The notes beneath the pieces were generated by a model that made no database searches, was not told the origin of the DNA, and saw nothing but the letters and a program-made list of their open reading frames with translations. Shown here piece after piece: positions 53,173 through 62,253 of a stretch of DNA of 64,000 nucleotides. A program made the translations under genes and the position numbers. This DNA comes from Corticibacter populi (GTDB lineage: Bacteria; Pseudomonadota; Gammaproteobacteria; Burkholderiales; Burkholderiaceae_C). Position 1 is the stretch's first letter; each line of letters starts with the position of its first letter. The stretch is from NCBI RefSeq assembly GCF_004217315.1, contig NZ_SGWR01000004.1, positions 206,718 to 270,717 of the forward strand, given 5' to 3'.

Positions 53173-54431
53173 GGCCGCCTCATCTGGCAATCGCTGGGCT
53201 GGGCCAGCTCCGCACCGGTGAAGACCGCATCGGTGCGAAAGCCGTAATCCGTGCCTTCCCAGGCCACGGTGACCTTTTGCCCGTCCACCGGGGCAATGGT
53301 GTTGACCACCTGCGGCAGCAGCAGCTGGTGATCCTGGGCGCGCATTTCCACCGGACCGATGATGGAGTCGTAACGAAGACCTTCGAGCGCGCGCGCCACG
53401 GCCACGCTGTCGGTCTGGCCGGCCTTGTCGATGGCGGCGGCCAGCAGGCGTGGCGTGAGGTCCATGCGCGGCGAGAGGAATTCCTTGCCCATGCGCTGCC
53501 GGTAGCGCTGCGCCAGCGCGTCCACCTGCGGCTGGTCGGCCTGGCCGGGATGCCATTCCGCCACCCAGGTCAGGTCGCCCTTGCGGATCTGCGACATGGT
53601 GGTGACCGTGCCGGGCATGGCGCCGGCGCTGTGGTTGAAGTAGCGCAACTGCAGGCCTGAGTCGCCCGCGGCCTTGAGCAGCAGGCTCAGGTCCGGCCCC
53701 CAGTTTCCGGTGATGACGGCATCGGCGCCGGCCTGGCGCAGGCCGGCGACATAGGGTGCAAAGTCCTTGACCTGCCCGATCGCATGGAAGATCTCGCCGG
53801 TGAACTGGATGTCGGGCCGGGCCTGGCCCACCATCTGCCGGCCATAGGCGGCCCACTGGCGCCCGTGGGCATAGTCCTGGTTGAGCAGATAGATCTTCCG
53901 GATCTCCGGCAGATCGGCAATGGTGCCTGCCAGAGCCTTCATCTTCATGGCGGTGTTGGCCTCGGTCTGGAAGTGCCAGAAGCTGCAGGTCTTGCCGGTG
54001 AGTTCCGGGTCGATGGACGAGTGGTTGAGTACCAGCACTTCCCTGCCGGGGTTGCGCTGGTTCCAGCGATTGGCCGACTGCACCAGGGCCGTGACCACCG
54101 ACGAGCCCGAACCGCCGGTGACGATGGCGCGCGCGCCTTGGTCAATGGCGGCTTGCAGGGCGCTTTGGCTCTCCTGCGCCGAGAGCTTGCTGTCGAACTT
54201 CAGCAGTTCCAGCTCGGTGCCGCCCAGCACGCCGCCCTGCGCATTGATGTCTTCCACCGCGAACTGGATGTGGTTGAGCATCAGTTCGCCCACGGCGGAG
54301 AAGGGGCCCGATAGCGGGTCGATGTAGGCGATCCGGTAGGTGTCGGCGGCATGGCTGCTGCCATGCGCCAGCAAAGCGGCGAGTCCGGCGGCGGCGATGG
54401 CACCGATCGCGCGGGAAGGGGGGCTGAACAT
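53169..54431 (-). CDS. Branched-chain amino-acid type ABC substrate-binding protein
   Basis: Periplasmic LivJ/AmiC-type (type 1 fold) binding protein of 420 residues. The ATG at 54431 gives a signal peptide ending GSSHAAD. The mature start DTYRIAYIDPLSGPFSAVGELMLNHIQFAVEDINAQGG is characteristic. It is an orphan with no permease or ATPase nearby, and the TetR gene upstream is 123 bp away in the same direction. Similar orphans in betaproteobacteria sit beside acyl-CoA or aromatic catabolic genes, which fits the ligase-carboxylase pair here. The stop lies in a repeat end, so the last residues may have been altered. Confidence 0.88.
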   Translation of the reverse strand: MFSPPSRAIGAIAAAGLAALLAHGSSHAADTYRIAYIDPLSGPFSAVGELMLNHIQFAVEDINAQGGVLGGTELELLKFDSKLSAQESQSALQAAIDQGARAIVTGGSGSSVVTALVQSANRWNQRNPGREVLVLNHSSIDPELTGKTCSFWHFQTEANTAMKMKALAGTIADLPEIRKIYLLNQDYAHGRQWAAYGRQMVGQARPDIQFTGEIFHAIGQVKDFAPYVAGLRQAGADAVITGNWGPDLSLLLKAAGDSGLQLRYFNHSAGAMPGTVTTMSQIRKGDLTWVAEWHPGQADQPQVDALAQRYRQRMGKEFLSPRMDLTPRLLAAAIDKAGQTDSVAVARALEGLRYDSIIGPVEMRAQDHQLLLPQVVNTIAPVDGQKVTVAWEGTDYGFRTDAVFTGAELAQPSDCQMRRP

Positions 54432-54554
54432 GGTTTTGTCTCCTTGGTTGTGGTGGTGAGCGAGGCGGGCCGCCTGTTCCGGCGGCTTCATCGAAATTGG
54501 CTTTGGCCTTGGGTTGGCGGCGCCATGGTTTCCTCCACATGGCGCCAGGGGCAT

Positions 54555-55301
54555 CTATCCGCCCGGTGCGGACGGTGGCGTGGCAGGTGCGCGCGGGCGC
54601 AGTCCCAGCAGTTGCATGGCCAGCCGCGTCAGCTCGGCGGTCACGGCCTCGGGGCCCAGGCGGCCATCGGGCCGGTACCAGCTGTAGAGAAAGCCCGGCA
54701 GGCTGCAGGCTGCCAGCGCGGTCAGCCGGGTTTCACCGAAGGCCAGGTCACCATCGGCGCGGGCCTGCTCCAGCAGCGGACAGAGCCGGTCATAGAAGCG
54801 GTTGGCGAGCTGCCGCACGGCCGCCTGGTATTCGGTGCGGTAGGCCTGGGGCTCCTTGTACGGAAAGAACGCGGCCGGGTAGTGCGCAATGGTGGCGCGA
54901 ATCAGCCGCGCCAGGCCCTCCTGCACCTTCTGTACTGCCGGGCGCGGGTCGCCATCGGCAAAGTCCAGCGCCGAGAAACAGGCCACCGCCGGGTGCCAGG
55001 ACAGCGTCTCGAAGAGCGCCTGCTTGTCATGGAAGTAGTAGTAGACGAAGGGCTTGGTGACGCCCAGTTCGGCGGCGATCTGCGCGATGGTGGTGTTGGC
55101 GTAGCCCTGCGCCGCGAAGAGCCGGGTGGCCGCCTGCAGGATGCGTTCGCGCTGCGCATCGGTGGCGGCGCTGACGTGGCGCTGGCGGCCGGTGTCCGGC
55201 GGCACATCGGGCCGCGGCGGTGGCGTGATGGCCGCTTTCCGGCCGCTGCGCTGCCGGCGCGCGCCGGTCGGATTCGGTGGTGTCGCAGAGGTTATACCCA
55301 T
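54555..55301 (-). CDS. TetR-family regulator, divergent from acyl-CoA ligase
   Basis: One-component regulator of about 248 residues from the ATG at 55301, with a basic, Pro-rich N-terminal extension of about 45 residues. The helix-turn-helix reads RERILQAATRLFAAQGYANTTIAQIAAELGVTKPFVYYYFHDKQALFE. The C-terminal domain resembles TetR regulators of acyl-CoA metabolism. It is divergent from the ligase-carboxylase genes across 95 bp. A perfect 12-bp palindrome overlaps its start codon. The true start may be internal, at about residue 43. Confidence 0.85.
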   Translation of the reverse strand: MGITSATPPNPTGARRQRSGRKAAITPPPRPDVPPDTGRQRHVSAATDAQRERILQAATRLFAAQGYANTTIAQIAAELGVTKPFVYYYFHDKQALFETLSWHPAVACFSALDFADGDPRPAVQKVQEGLARLIRATIAHYPAAFFPYKEPQAYRTEYQAAVRQLANRFYDRLCPLLEQARADGDLAFGETRLTALAACSLPGFLYSWYRPDGRLGPEAVTAELTRLAMQLLGLRPRAPATPPSAPGG

Positions 55302-55306
55302 GGGTA
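55295..55306. promoter_or_regulatory. Candidate TetR operator
   Basis: TACCCATGGGTA is a perfect 12-bp palindrome in the short gap between the divergent TetR and ligase genes, overlapping the proposed TetR start codon. Position and symmetry suit autoregulation and control of the divergent genes. Confidence 0.45.
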
Positions 55307-55396
55307 GGAATACTGGTGCAAGATGCACCGCATGGCAAGCCGCCGGGCGTTCCGCGCGGCCAACGACAAACCCAAAACTGACGCCATGGAGACAAG

Positions 55397-57019
55397 ATGA
55401 CTGATATTGCCGGCCTGCCCGAGCGGCCCCAGCAGCCTTTGCACGAGTACCTGCGCGAGCATGCGCGCCACCGACCGGACCACCCGGCCTGCATCTGGTA
55501 TGGCCGCGCCATCAGCTGGGCCGAACTGGATGGCGCCAGCGATGCCTTTGCCGCGCGCCTGCAGCAGCTGGGGGTGGCCAAGGGCGAGCCGGTGGTGTTG
55601 TTCCTGGGCAATTGCCCGGAATACCTGGTGGCGCATTTCGGCATCCAGAAGATCGGCGCCATCGTCTGCCCCAGCGGGCCGCTCAACAAGGAGCATGAAC
55701 TGGCCTACCAGGTCGGCGACCTGCAGGCGCGCGTGATCGTTGCGGCCGCGCCCTTGCTGCCGGTGGTGCAGAAGATCCGTGCGGACAGTTCGCTCGAACA
55801 CGTGTTCGCGGTCCACTATGGTGACTGGCTGCCCGAGAGGCCGACGCTGGACCTGCCCGCCGAGTTGGTGCAGGCCCGCGCGCAGCCGCGCAGCGTGCCA
55901 GCCAATTGCGAGGATTTCTTCGCGCTGCTGGCTTCTGGCGCCCGTCCACAACGAGTGGCGCTGTCGCTCGATGACGTGGCACTGATGACCTATACCTCCG
56001 GCACCACCGGCCTGCCCAAGGGCGCGATGCTCAGCTATGGCAACGCGCTCTTCAAGACGCGGGTGACGGCCGATTGCAATGGCGTGCAGCCCGCCGACGT
56101 GCTGCTGTCGGTGGCGCCGCTCTACCACATCGCCGGCATGCTGATGGGGGTGAACGTGCCGGTACTCACTGGTGCCACCAGCGTGCTGCTGCACCGGTTC
56201 GATCCGCGCGCCGTACTGCAGGCCATCGAACGCTACCGGGTGAGTTGGTGGTACAGCATTGCGCCGATGAACGTGGCCTGCATGCAGCAGCCCGACATCG
56301 GCAGCTTCAACCTCGACAGCCTCAGAATGAACCCGGTGACCAGCTTCGGCATCGCCTTCACCGAGTCGCTGGCGCGGCAATGGCAGTCGTTCGCGCCGAA
56401 CTGCACCTCGCAGGAGGCCGCCTATGGCCTCTCCGAGACGCACACCTGCGACACCTACACGCCCGCCGGCGGGGCACGCTGGGGCACCCAGGGCATTGCC
56501 TCGCCGGGGGTGACGATCCGCATTCTCGATCCGGACACCGGTGCCGAGCTGCCGGCCGACGAGGTCGGCGAAATCGTGCTGCGCAGCCCCGGCGTCTTCC
56601 AGGGCTACTGGAACAAGCCCGATGCCACCGCCGCGACGCTGCGCGATGGCTGGGTGCACACCGGCGACATGGGCCGGCTCGACGCCGATGGCTACCTCAC
56701 GTTCATCGGCCGCTTCAAGGAGATGATCAAGGTCTCGGGCTACAGCGTGTTCCCGGAGGAGGTCGAGACCATCCTCATCAAACATCCGGCGGTGGCGCAG
56801 GTGGCGGTGATCGCAGCGCCCGATGCCGAGAAGGGCGAGGTGGTCAAGGCCTTCGTCGTTCGCAAGCCTGGCATCGACGTCTCGCCCGACGACATCGTGG
56901 CCTGGTCGCGCCAGAACATGGCGAACTACAAGGCACCGCGCCACGTACGCTTCATCGACGCATTGCCGGCCACCGGCGCCGGCAAGGTGCTGCGGCGCCT
57001 GCTCAAGGACCTGGATTGA
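55397..57019 (+). CDS. AMP-forming acyl-CoA synthetase
   Basis: ANL-superfamily ligase that activates a carboxylic acid to its CoA thioester through an acyl-AMP, 540 residues. Motif A3 is ALMTYTSGTTGLPKGAML, A5 is AAYGLSETHT, A7/A8 is DGWVHTGDMGRLDADGYLTFIGRFKEMIKVSG. The catalytic lysine region near the C-terminus is GAGKVLRRLL. The chain-length preference is unknown but medium or long fatty acids are plausible. The carboxylase gene follows after 13 bp, suggesting that the CoA ester made here is its substrate. Confidence 0.93.
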   Translation: MTDIAGLPERPQQPLHEYLREHARHRPDHPACIWYGRAISWAELDGASDAFAARLQQLGVAKGEPVVLFLGNCPEYLVAHFGIQKIGAIVCPSGPLNKEHELAYQVGDLQARVIVAAAPLLPVVQKIRADSSLEHVFAVHYGDWLPERPTLDLPAELVQARAQPRSVPANCEDFFALLASGARPQRVALSLDDVALMTYTSGTTGLPKGAMLSYGNALFKTRVTADCNGVQPADVLLSVAPLYHIAGMLMGVNVPVLTGATSVLLHRFDPRAVLQAIERYRVSWWYSIAPMNVACMQQPDIGSFNLDSLRMNPVTSFGIAFTESLARQWQSFAPNCTSQEAAYGLSETHTCDTYTPAGGARWGTQGIASPGVTIRILDPDTGAELPADEVGEIVLRSPGVFQGYWNKPDATAATLRDGWVHTGDMGRLDADGYLTFIGRFKEMIKVSGYSVFPEEVETILIKHPAVAQVAVIAAPDAEKGEVVKAFVVRKPGIDVSPDDIVAWSRQNMANYKAPRHVRFIDALPATGAGKVLRRLLKDLD

Positions 57020-57032
57020 AAGCGGTGCAAGC

Positions 57033-60000
57033 ATGTTCAAACGCGTACTGATTGCCAACCGGGGGGAGATCGCGCTGCGCCTGCTGCGCGCCCTGCAGGA
57101 TTTGGACATTGCCACCGTGGTGGTGTATGCCGGGGACGATGCCCAGGCCCTGCATGTGCGGCTGGCCGACACCGCCGTGGCGCTCGATGCCAGCGGCCCG
57201 CAGGCCTACCTGGATGGTGCCGCGCTGCTGGCCGTCGCGCAGGCGCAGGATTGCGATGCCATCCACCCCGGCTACGGTTTTCTGAGCGAACGTGCCGATT
57301 TCGCGCAGGCCTGCGCCGATGCCGGCGTTGCCTTCATCGGGCCGACGCCGGCGCAGCTGGCGCTGTTCGGCGACAAGGCCGCAGCGCGCGCGCTGGCCGA
57401 GCGCTGCGGCGTGCCGGTGATGCCCGGCAGCTGCGGCGCCGTCACGCTGGCCGAGGCCCAGGCCTTCCTTGCCGCCCAGGCGGAAGATGGCGCCGGAGTG
57501 ATGGTCAAGGCCATCGGCGGTGGGGGTGGGCGCGGCATGCGGGCCGTGCTGCGCGCCGAGGAATTGCCAGAGGCCTTCGCGCGCTGCAGCTCCGAGGCGA
57601 AGGCCGCGTTCGGTGTCGAAGGAGTCTACGTCGAACGCCTGATGACGCGGGCACGCCACATCGAGATCCAGGTGTTGGGCGATGGCCGGGCCGCCGCCAG
57701 CCTGGGCGAGCGCGAATGCACGCTGCAGCGGCGCTTCCAGAAGCTGGTCGAGATCGCGCCCAGTCCGTCACTGAGCGATGCGCTGGCGCAGACCATCACC
57801 GATGCGGCGCTGCGCATGGCACGCGAGGTTGGTTATCGCGGCCTGGGCACGTTCGAGTTCCTGGTCGATGAAAGCTCCGGCGCGCTGCCCTTCGTCTTCA
57901 TCGAGGCCAATCCCCGCCTGCAGGTCGAACACACCGTCACCGAGGCCGTCACCGGCCTTGATCTGGTGCAGTTGCAGATCGCCGTGGCTGCCGGCGAGCC
58001 GCTGGCTGCGCTGGGCATCGTCGACGGTGGCCGCGCCGCCCAGCGTGGCTTTGCCATCCAGTGGCGCATCAATGCCGAAACGCTGGATGCCGAGGGTCTG
58101 GCGCGGCCGGCCAGTGGCACCCTGACGCGTTTCGAGCTGCCCGCCGGCCCCGGCGTGCGGATCGACACGCACGGCTATGCGGGTCTGGCGCCATCGCCGC
58201 ACTACGACACGCTGTTGGCCAAACTGATCGTGCACAGCCCCTCGCCACAGTTCGCCGATGCACAGCGGCGCGCCCAGCGCGCGCTGGCCGAATGCCGCAT
58301 TGCCGGCCTGGCCACCAACCTGGCGCTGCTGCAGGCCATCGGCGCGCGGCCCGAGTTCAGCGCCCAGGCCGTGCACACGCGGTTCGTCGAGGAGCATCTG
58401 CCGGCACTGCTGGCCGCGGCGCAGGCGCTGCAGAGCCGGCAGCCAGCGGATGATGCCGTGGCACCGGCCGGCATGGACCCGCATGCCGGTGCGTCTGCCG
58501 ACCCGTTTGCCGATGCCGGGCCGGCGGTGCTGCGCGCGCCGATGGCGGCCCGGCTGGTGCAGTTCGACGTGGCTGTTGGCGACAGGGTGCCGGCCGGCGC
58601 ACAACTGGGCGTGCTCGAGGCCATGAAGATGGAGCATCTGCTGCATGCCCCGCAGGCCGGCCGCGTGCTGGCGCTGCTGGCCGGGCCGGGCGACTACCTC
58701 GCCGAAGGCCAGCCGCTGCTGCGGCTCGAACCAGTGGATGCCGAGGCCGTGCCGCAGGACGAGCAGGCCGCGCTGGACCTGGATGCAATCCGCCCCGACC
58801 TGCAGCGCGTCATCGACCGGCACGCCTTTACCCTCGACCCGCAGCGGGACAAGGCGGTGGCCAAGCGCCACGCGCAGGGCGGCCGCACGGCGCGCGAGAA
58901 CATTGCCGACCTGTGCGAGCTGGAGGGGGACCCGGACGGCTTCATCGAGTACGGCCAGCTGGCCATTGCCGCGCAGACGCGCCGGCGCTCTCTGGAGGAT
59001 CTGATCGCCAGCACCCCGGCCGATGGCATCGTCACTGGCATCGGCAGCGTCAACAAACGCTGGTTCGGCGCCGAGGCCGCGCGCTGTGTGGTCATGGCCT
59101 ACGACTACACGGTGCTGGCCGGCACCCAGGGCCTGCGCAACCACCAGAAGCAGGACCGCATGCTGGCTGTGGCGCACCAGCTGCGCATTCCGCTGGTGCT
59201 GTTCGCCGAGGGCGGCGGCGGGCGCCCGGGCGATACCGACATGCCGATCGTCGCCGGTCTCAACAACCACACCTTCAGCCAGTATGCGGCGCTGTCGGGC
59301 AAGGTGCCGGTGGTCGGCATCGTGCATGGCCGCTGTTTTGCCGGCAACGCCGCGCTGCTTGGCTGCAGCGACGTCATCATTGCCACCCGCGCCAGCAACA
59401 TCGGCATGAGCGGCCCGGCCATGATCGAGGGCGGCGGCCTGGGCAGCTTCACGCCCGAGCAGATCGGCCCGAGCGAGGTGCAGTCGGCCAACGGCGTGAT
59501 CGACGTGCTGGTCGAGGACGAGGCCGAAGCGGTGGCCGTGGCGCGCCAGTACCTTTCCTACTTCCAGGGCACCCTGGCGCAGTGGGATTGCGCCGACCAG
59601 CGCCGGCTGCGCCACCTCATCCCGGAAAACCGCCTGCGGGTCTATGACGTGCGCGCCGTCATGCAGCATCTGTTCGACGCCGGTTCGGTGCTGGAGCTGC
59701 GCCGGGGCTTTGGCGCCGGCATCATCACCGCACTGGCGCGCATCGAAGGACGTCCGGTGGGCATTCTGGCCAACAACCCGCAGCACCTGGGCGGCGCCAT
59801 CGACGTCGAGGCGGCCGACAAGTCGGCGCGCTTCATGCAGCTGTGCAACGCGCACGGCCTGCCCATCGTCTCGCTGTGCGACACGCCCGGCTTCATGGTC
59901 GGCCCCGACATCGAGGCACGCGCGCAGGTGCGCCATGTCTGCCGCATGTTCATGGCGGCCTCGCACCTGGCGGTGCCGTACTTCACGGTGGTGCTGCGCA

Positions 60001-60347
60001 AAGGCTATGGCCTGGGCGCGCAGGCCATGGCCGCCGGCGGTTTCGACGCGCCGGTGTTCACCATCTCCTGGCCTACCGGCGAGTTCGGCGCCATGGGTTT
60101 GGAGGGTGCGGTGCGGCTGGGCTTTCGCAAGGAGCTGGAGGCGGCTGCGCCGGGCGCCGAGCGCGATGCGCTGTTCGCCCAACTGGTGGCGCAGCAATAC
60201 GCCAATGGCGAGGCCATGAACATGGCGCAAACACTGGAAATCGACGCCGTGATCGACCCCGCCCACACGCGCAACTGGCTGCTGCGCGGGCTGGAGTCGG
60301 CCTCCCGCACGGTGGCCGTGCCGCAGGCCTACGTGGATACCTGGTGA
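57033..60347 (+). CDS. Single-chain multidomain acyl-CoA carboxylase
   Basis: Biotin-dependent carboxylase with all functions in one 1104-residue chain. Biotin carboxylase comes first (about 1-450: FKRVLIANRGEIALRLL, MVKAIGGGGGRGMR, FIEANPRLQVEHTVTEAVTG). The biotinyl domain carries LEAMKMEH with biotinylated Lys532. Both halves of a carboxyltransferase follow (about 590-1104: GIGSVNKRWFGAEAARCVVM, VSLCDTPGFMVGPDIEA, FTISWPTGEFGAMGLEGAVRLG). This layout matches the long-chain acyl-CoA carboxylases described from Rhodopseudomonas palustris and Mycobacterium avium; most relatives are two-subunit enzymes. It follows the acyl-CoA ligase by 13 bp. The acyl substrate is inferred only. Confidence 0.92.
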   Translation: MFKRVLIANRGEIALRLLRALQDLDIATVVVYAGDDAQALHVRLADTAVALDASGPQAYLDGAALLAVAQAQDCDAIHPGYGFLSERADFAQACADAGVAFIGPTPAQLALFGDKAAARALAERCGVPVMPGSCGAVTLAEAQAFLAAQAEDGAGVMVKAIGGGGGRGMRAVLRAEELPEAFARCSSEAKAAFGVEGVYVERLMTRARHIEIQVLGDGRAAASLGERECTLQRRFQKLVEIAPSPSLSDALAQTITDAALRMAREVGYRGLGTFEFLVDESSGALPFVFIEANPRLQVEHTVTEAVTGLDLVQLQIAVAAGEPLAALGIVDGGRAAQRGFAIQWRINAETLDAEGLARPASGTLTRFELPAGPGVRIDTHGYAGLAPSPHYDTLLAKLIVHSPSPQFADAQRRAQRALAECRIAGLATNLALLQAIGARPEFSAQAVHTRFVEEHLPALLAAAQALQSRQPADDAVAPAGMDPHAGASADPFADAGPAVLRAPMAARLVQFDVAVGDRVPAGAQLGVLEAMKMEHLLHAPQAGRVLALLAGPGDYLAEGQPLLRLEPVDAEAVPQDEQAALDLDAIRPDLQRVIDRHAFTLDPQRDKAVAKRHAQGGRTARENIADLCELEGDPDGFIEYGQLAIAAQTRRRSLEDLIASTPADGIVTGIGSVNKRWFGAEAARCVVMAYDYTVLAGTQGLRNHQKQDRMLAVAHQLRIPLVLFAEGGGGRPGDTDMPIVAGLNNHTFSQYAALSGKVPVVGIVHGRCFAGNAALLGCSDVIIATRASNIGMSGPAMIEGGGLGSFTPEQIGPSEVQSANGVIDVLVEDEAEAVAVARQYLSYFQGTLAQWDCADQRRLRHLIPENRLRVYDVRAVMQHLFDAGSVLELRRGFGAGIITALARIEGRPVGILANNPQHLGGAIDVEAADKSARFMQLCNAHGLPIVSLCDTPGFMVGPDIEARAQVRHVCRMFMAASHLAVPYFTVVLRKGYGLGAQAMAAGGFDAPVFTISWPTGEFGAMGLEGAVRLGFRKELEAAAPGAERDALFAQLVAQQYANGEAMNMAQTLEIDAVIDPAHTRNWLLRGLESASRTVAVPQAYVDTW

Positions 60348-60497
60348 GGCAGAAACGCGCCGGGCACCATGGCGCCTGGCGCGTCTGGAACGGACCCTGA
60401 AGGGGTTTATGGCGGTGATTTGCAGCCCCTGGCGTTTGCCGTCATCATGCGGTTTTCCCCCCGCATCCCTCTTCCGTGACCCGCAAGGAGGCCGCCG

Positions 60498-61385
60498 ATG
60501 ACCCGCCTGACCGCCAAAGACTTCCCCCAGGAACTGCTGGAGCTCTACGACTTCTATGTGCATGGGCGCATCAGCCGGCGCGAATTTCTCGACCGTGCCG
60601 GCCTGTATGCCGTGGCCGGCACCAGCGCGGCCGCGATTCTGGCCGCGCTGAGCCCCAACTACGCGCTGGCCAATCAGGTCGAATTCACCGACCCGGGCAT
60701 CGTGCCCGAGTACATCCAGTATCCATCGCCCCAGGGCCATGGCCAGGTGCGCGCCTATCTGGTGCGGCCCGCCGGGGCCAGCGGACCGGTGCCGGGTGTG
60801 GTGGTGGTGCACGAGAACCGCGGCCTCAATCCCTATATCGAGGATGTCGCGCGGCGTGTGGCCAAGGCCGGTTTCGTGGCGCTGGCGCCGGACGGGCTCA
60901 GCTCGGTGGGCGGCTATCCCGGCAATGACGACAAGGGACGCGAGCTGCAGCAGACGGTGGATCCTGAGAAGCTGATGAATGATTTCTTCGCCGCCATCGA
61001 ATACCTGCGGGCCAGTACGCTGACGACTGGCAAGGTCGGCATCACCGGCTTCTGCTATGGCGGCGGCGTTTGCAACGCGGCATCGGTGGCCTACCCGGAA
61101 CTGGCTGCGGCCGTGCCGTTCTATGGCCGCCAGGCCAGCCCCGGGGACGTGCCCCGCATCCAGGCGCCCGTGCTGTTCCACTTCGCCGAGACCGACCCCA
61201 ACGTCAACGCCAGCTGGCCGGCCTACGAGGCGGCGCTCAAGGCCGCCGGCAAGACCTACGAGGCATACATCTACCCGGGCACCAACCATGGCTTCCACAA
61301 TGATTCGACGCCGCGCTACGACGAGGCCGCCGCCAAGCTGGCATGGCAGCGAACGCTGGATTGGTTTGATCGCCATCTGGCCTGA
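60498..61385 (+). CDS. Exported dienelactone hydrolase-family protein (Tat)
   Basis: Alpha/beta hydrolase of 295 residues. A twin-arginine motif ISRREFLDRAGLYAVAGTSA (about residues 25-45) predicts Tat export, as in YghX-like proteins. The hydrolase domain has the nucleophile elbow GITGFCYGGGVCN with Cys as nucleophile, Asp in HFAETDPNVN and His in PGTNHGFHND. An AAGGAGGC ribosome site precedes the ATG. It lies 150 bp after the carboxylase gene. Its substrate is unknown, and a link to the acyl-CoA genes is not established. Confidence 0.88.
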   Translation: MTRLTAKDFPQELLELYDFYVHGRISRREFLDRAGLYAVAGTSAAAILAALSPNYALANQVEFTDPGIVPEYIQYPSPQGHGQVRAYLVRPAGASGPVPGVVVVHENRGLNPYIEDVARRVAKAGFVALAPDGLSSVGGYPGNDDKGRELQQTVDPEKLMNDFFAAIEYLRASTLTTGKVGITGFCYGGGVCNAASVAYPELAAAVPFYGRQASPGDVPRIQAPVLFHFAETDPNVNASWPAYEAALKAAGKTYEAYIYPGTNHGFHNDSTPRYDEAAAKLAWQRTLDWFDRHLA

Positions 61386-61407
61386 TGCCAGGCTTTCGAA
61401 GCCGGTA

Positions 61408-61436
61408 TTTACAGGCGATCAGGAAAACCATACAAT
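61408..61436 (+). promoter_or_regulatory. Sigma-70 promoter of rpmB-rpmG
   Basis: TTTACA (61408-61413) and TACAAT (61431-61436) are separated by exactly 17 bp. The predicted start site near 61443 leaves a leader of about 148 nt before rpmB, long enough for translational autoregulation. Confidence 0.75.
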
Positions 61437-61590
61437 GCGCGGTTTTCCGGTTTTGCCGCCTTGCTTGCAGAGTCAGCTTTGCAGATGGGGTGGCAGGGGA
61501 TACCGCCAACCCTATCTGGCGAGGTGAGGCCGCTCGAGAAGGCATGCGAACAGCACCTGCCTGCGGCCGCAAATAAAGGGAAATCTCAAC

Positions 61591-61824
61591 ATGGCACGCG
61601 TATGTGATGTCACGGGCAAGCGCCCGCAAGTGGGTAACAACGTCTCCCACGCCAACAACAAGACCAAGCGCCGCTTTCTGCCGAACCTGCAGTACAAGCG
61701 CTTCTGGGTCGAGAGCGAAAACCGCTGGGTGCGCCTGCGCGTCTCCAGCGCAGCTCTGCGTTTGATCGACAAGAATGGCATCGAGGCTGTGCTCGCCGAC
61801 CTGCGCGCACGTGGCCAAGCCTGA
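61591..61824 (+). CDS. rpmB: 50S ribosomal protein L28
   Basis: Large-subunit ribosomal protein of 77 residues, the normal length. The L28 start [33 protein letters not shown] is diagnostic. AAAGGGAAA precedes the ATG. rpmG follows after 25 bp, the usual pair. Confidence 0.98.
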   Translation: MARVCDVTGKRPQVGNNVSHANNKTKRRFLPNLQYKRFWVESENRWVRLRVSSAALRLIDKNGIEAVLADLRARGQA

Positions 61825-61849
61825 TTCTGCACAGTAAGGAGTAATTACC

Positions 61850-62020
61850 ATGGCATCCAAAGGCGGCCGCGAAAAGATCAAGCTCGAATCCACTGCTGGC
61901 ACCGGGCACTTCTACACCACCAGCAAGAACAAGAAGACGACACCCGACAAGCTGTCGTTCTCGAAGTTCGACCCCAAGGCTCGCAAGCACGTCGAGTACA
62001 AGGAAGTCAAGCTCAAGTGA
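61850..62020 (+). CDS. rpmG: 50S ribosomal protein L33
   Basis: Large-subunit ribosomal protein of 56 residues: starts [20 protein letters not shown] and ends [10 protein letters not shown]. This is the type without the zinc-binding cysteine pairs, so a cysteine-free L33. TAAGGAG precedes the ATG. A terminator follows the gene. Confidence 0.97.
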   Translation: MASKGGREKIKLESTAGTGHFYTTSKNKKTTPDKLSFSKFDPKARKHVEYKEVKLK

Positions 62021-62054
62021 GTCCAGTCCCGCGCCCTGCGAGGTGCGGTGAAAA

Positions 62055-62085
62055 CAAAAAGGCCAGCCGTTGCGCTGGCCTTTTT
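62055..62085 (+). terminator. Terminator of rpmB-rpmG
   Basis: AAAAAGGCCAGC and GCTGGCCTTTTT form a long perfect stem around CGTTGC, about 35 bp after rpmG. Confidence 0.92.
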
Positions 62086-62177
62086 GCTGCCTGTTGCCGG
62101 TTTGCCGGTTCGTTGGTGCGCCAATCCTGGCTGGCGCAGGCGTTCGGCCAAGACTGCCTGGCCAGCCATGAAAAATG

Positions 62178-62208
62178 AAAAAGGCACCCGCGCAAACGAG
62201 TGCCTTTT
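62178..62208 (-). terminator. Terminator of aspS (minus strand)
   Basis: On the minus strand AAAAGGCACTCG and its near complement CGGGTGCCTTTTT form a stem around TTTGCG. A T-rich tail follows. It lies about 45 bp beyond the aspS stop. Confidence 0.85.
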
Positions 62209-62253
62209 CGAGGGCGAGAAAGGAAGGGGCCTAGTCCTCTGCCGCCCCGTCGT

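Noticed and set aside
57768-61376. A 1202-codon minus-strand open frame
   Set aside because: It is antisense to the carboxylase and hydrolase genes and is rich in Gly, Arg, His and Gln, typical of the complement of high-G+C coding DNA.
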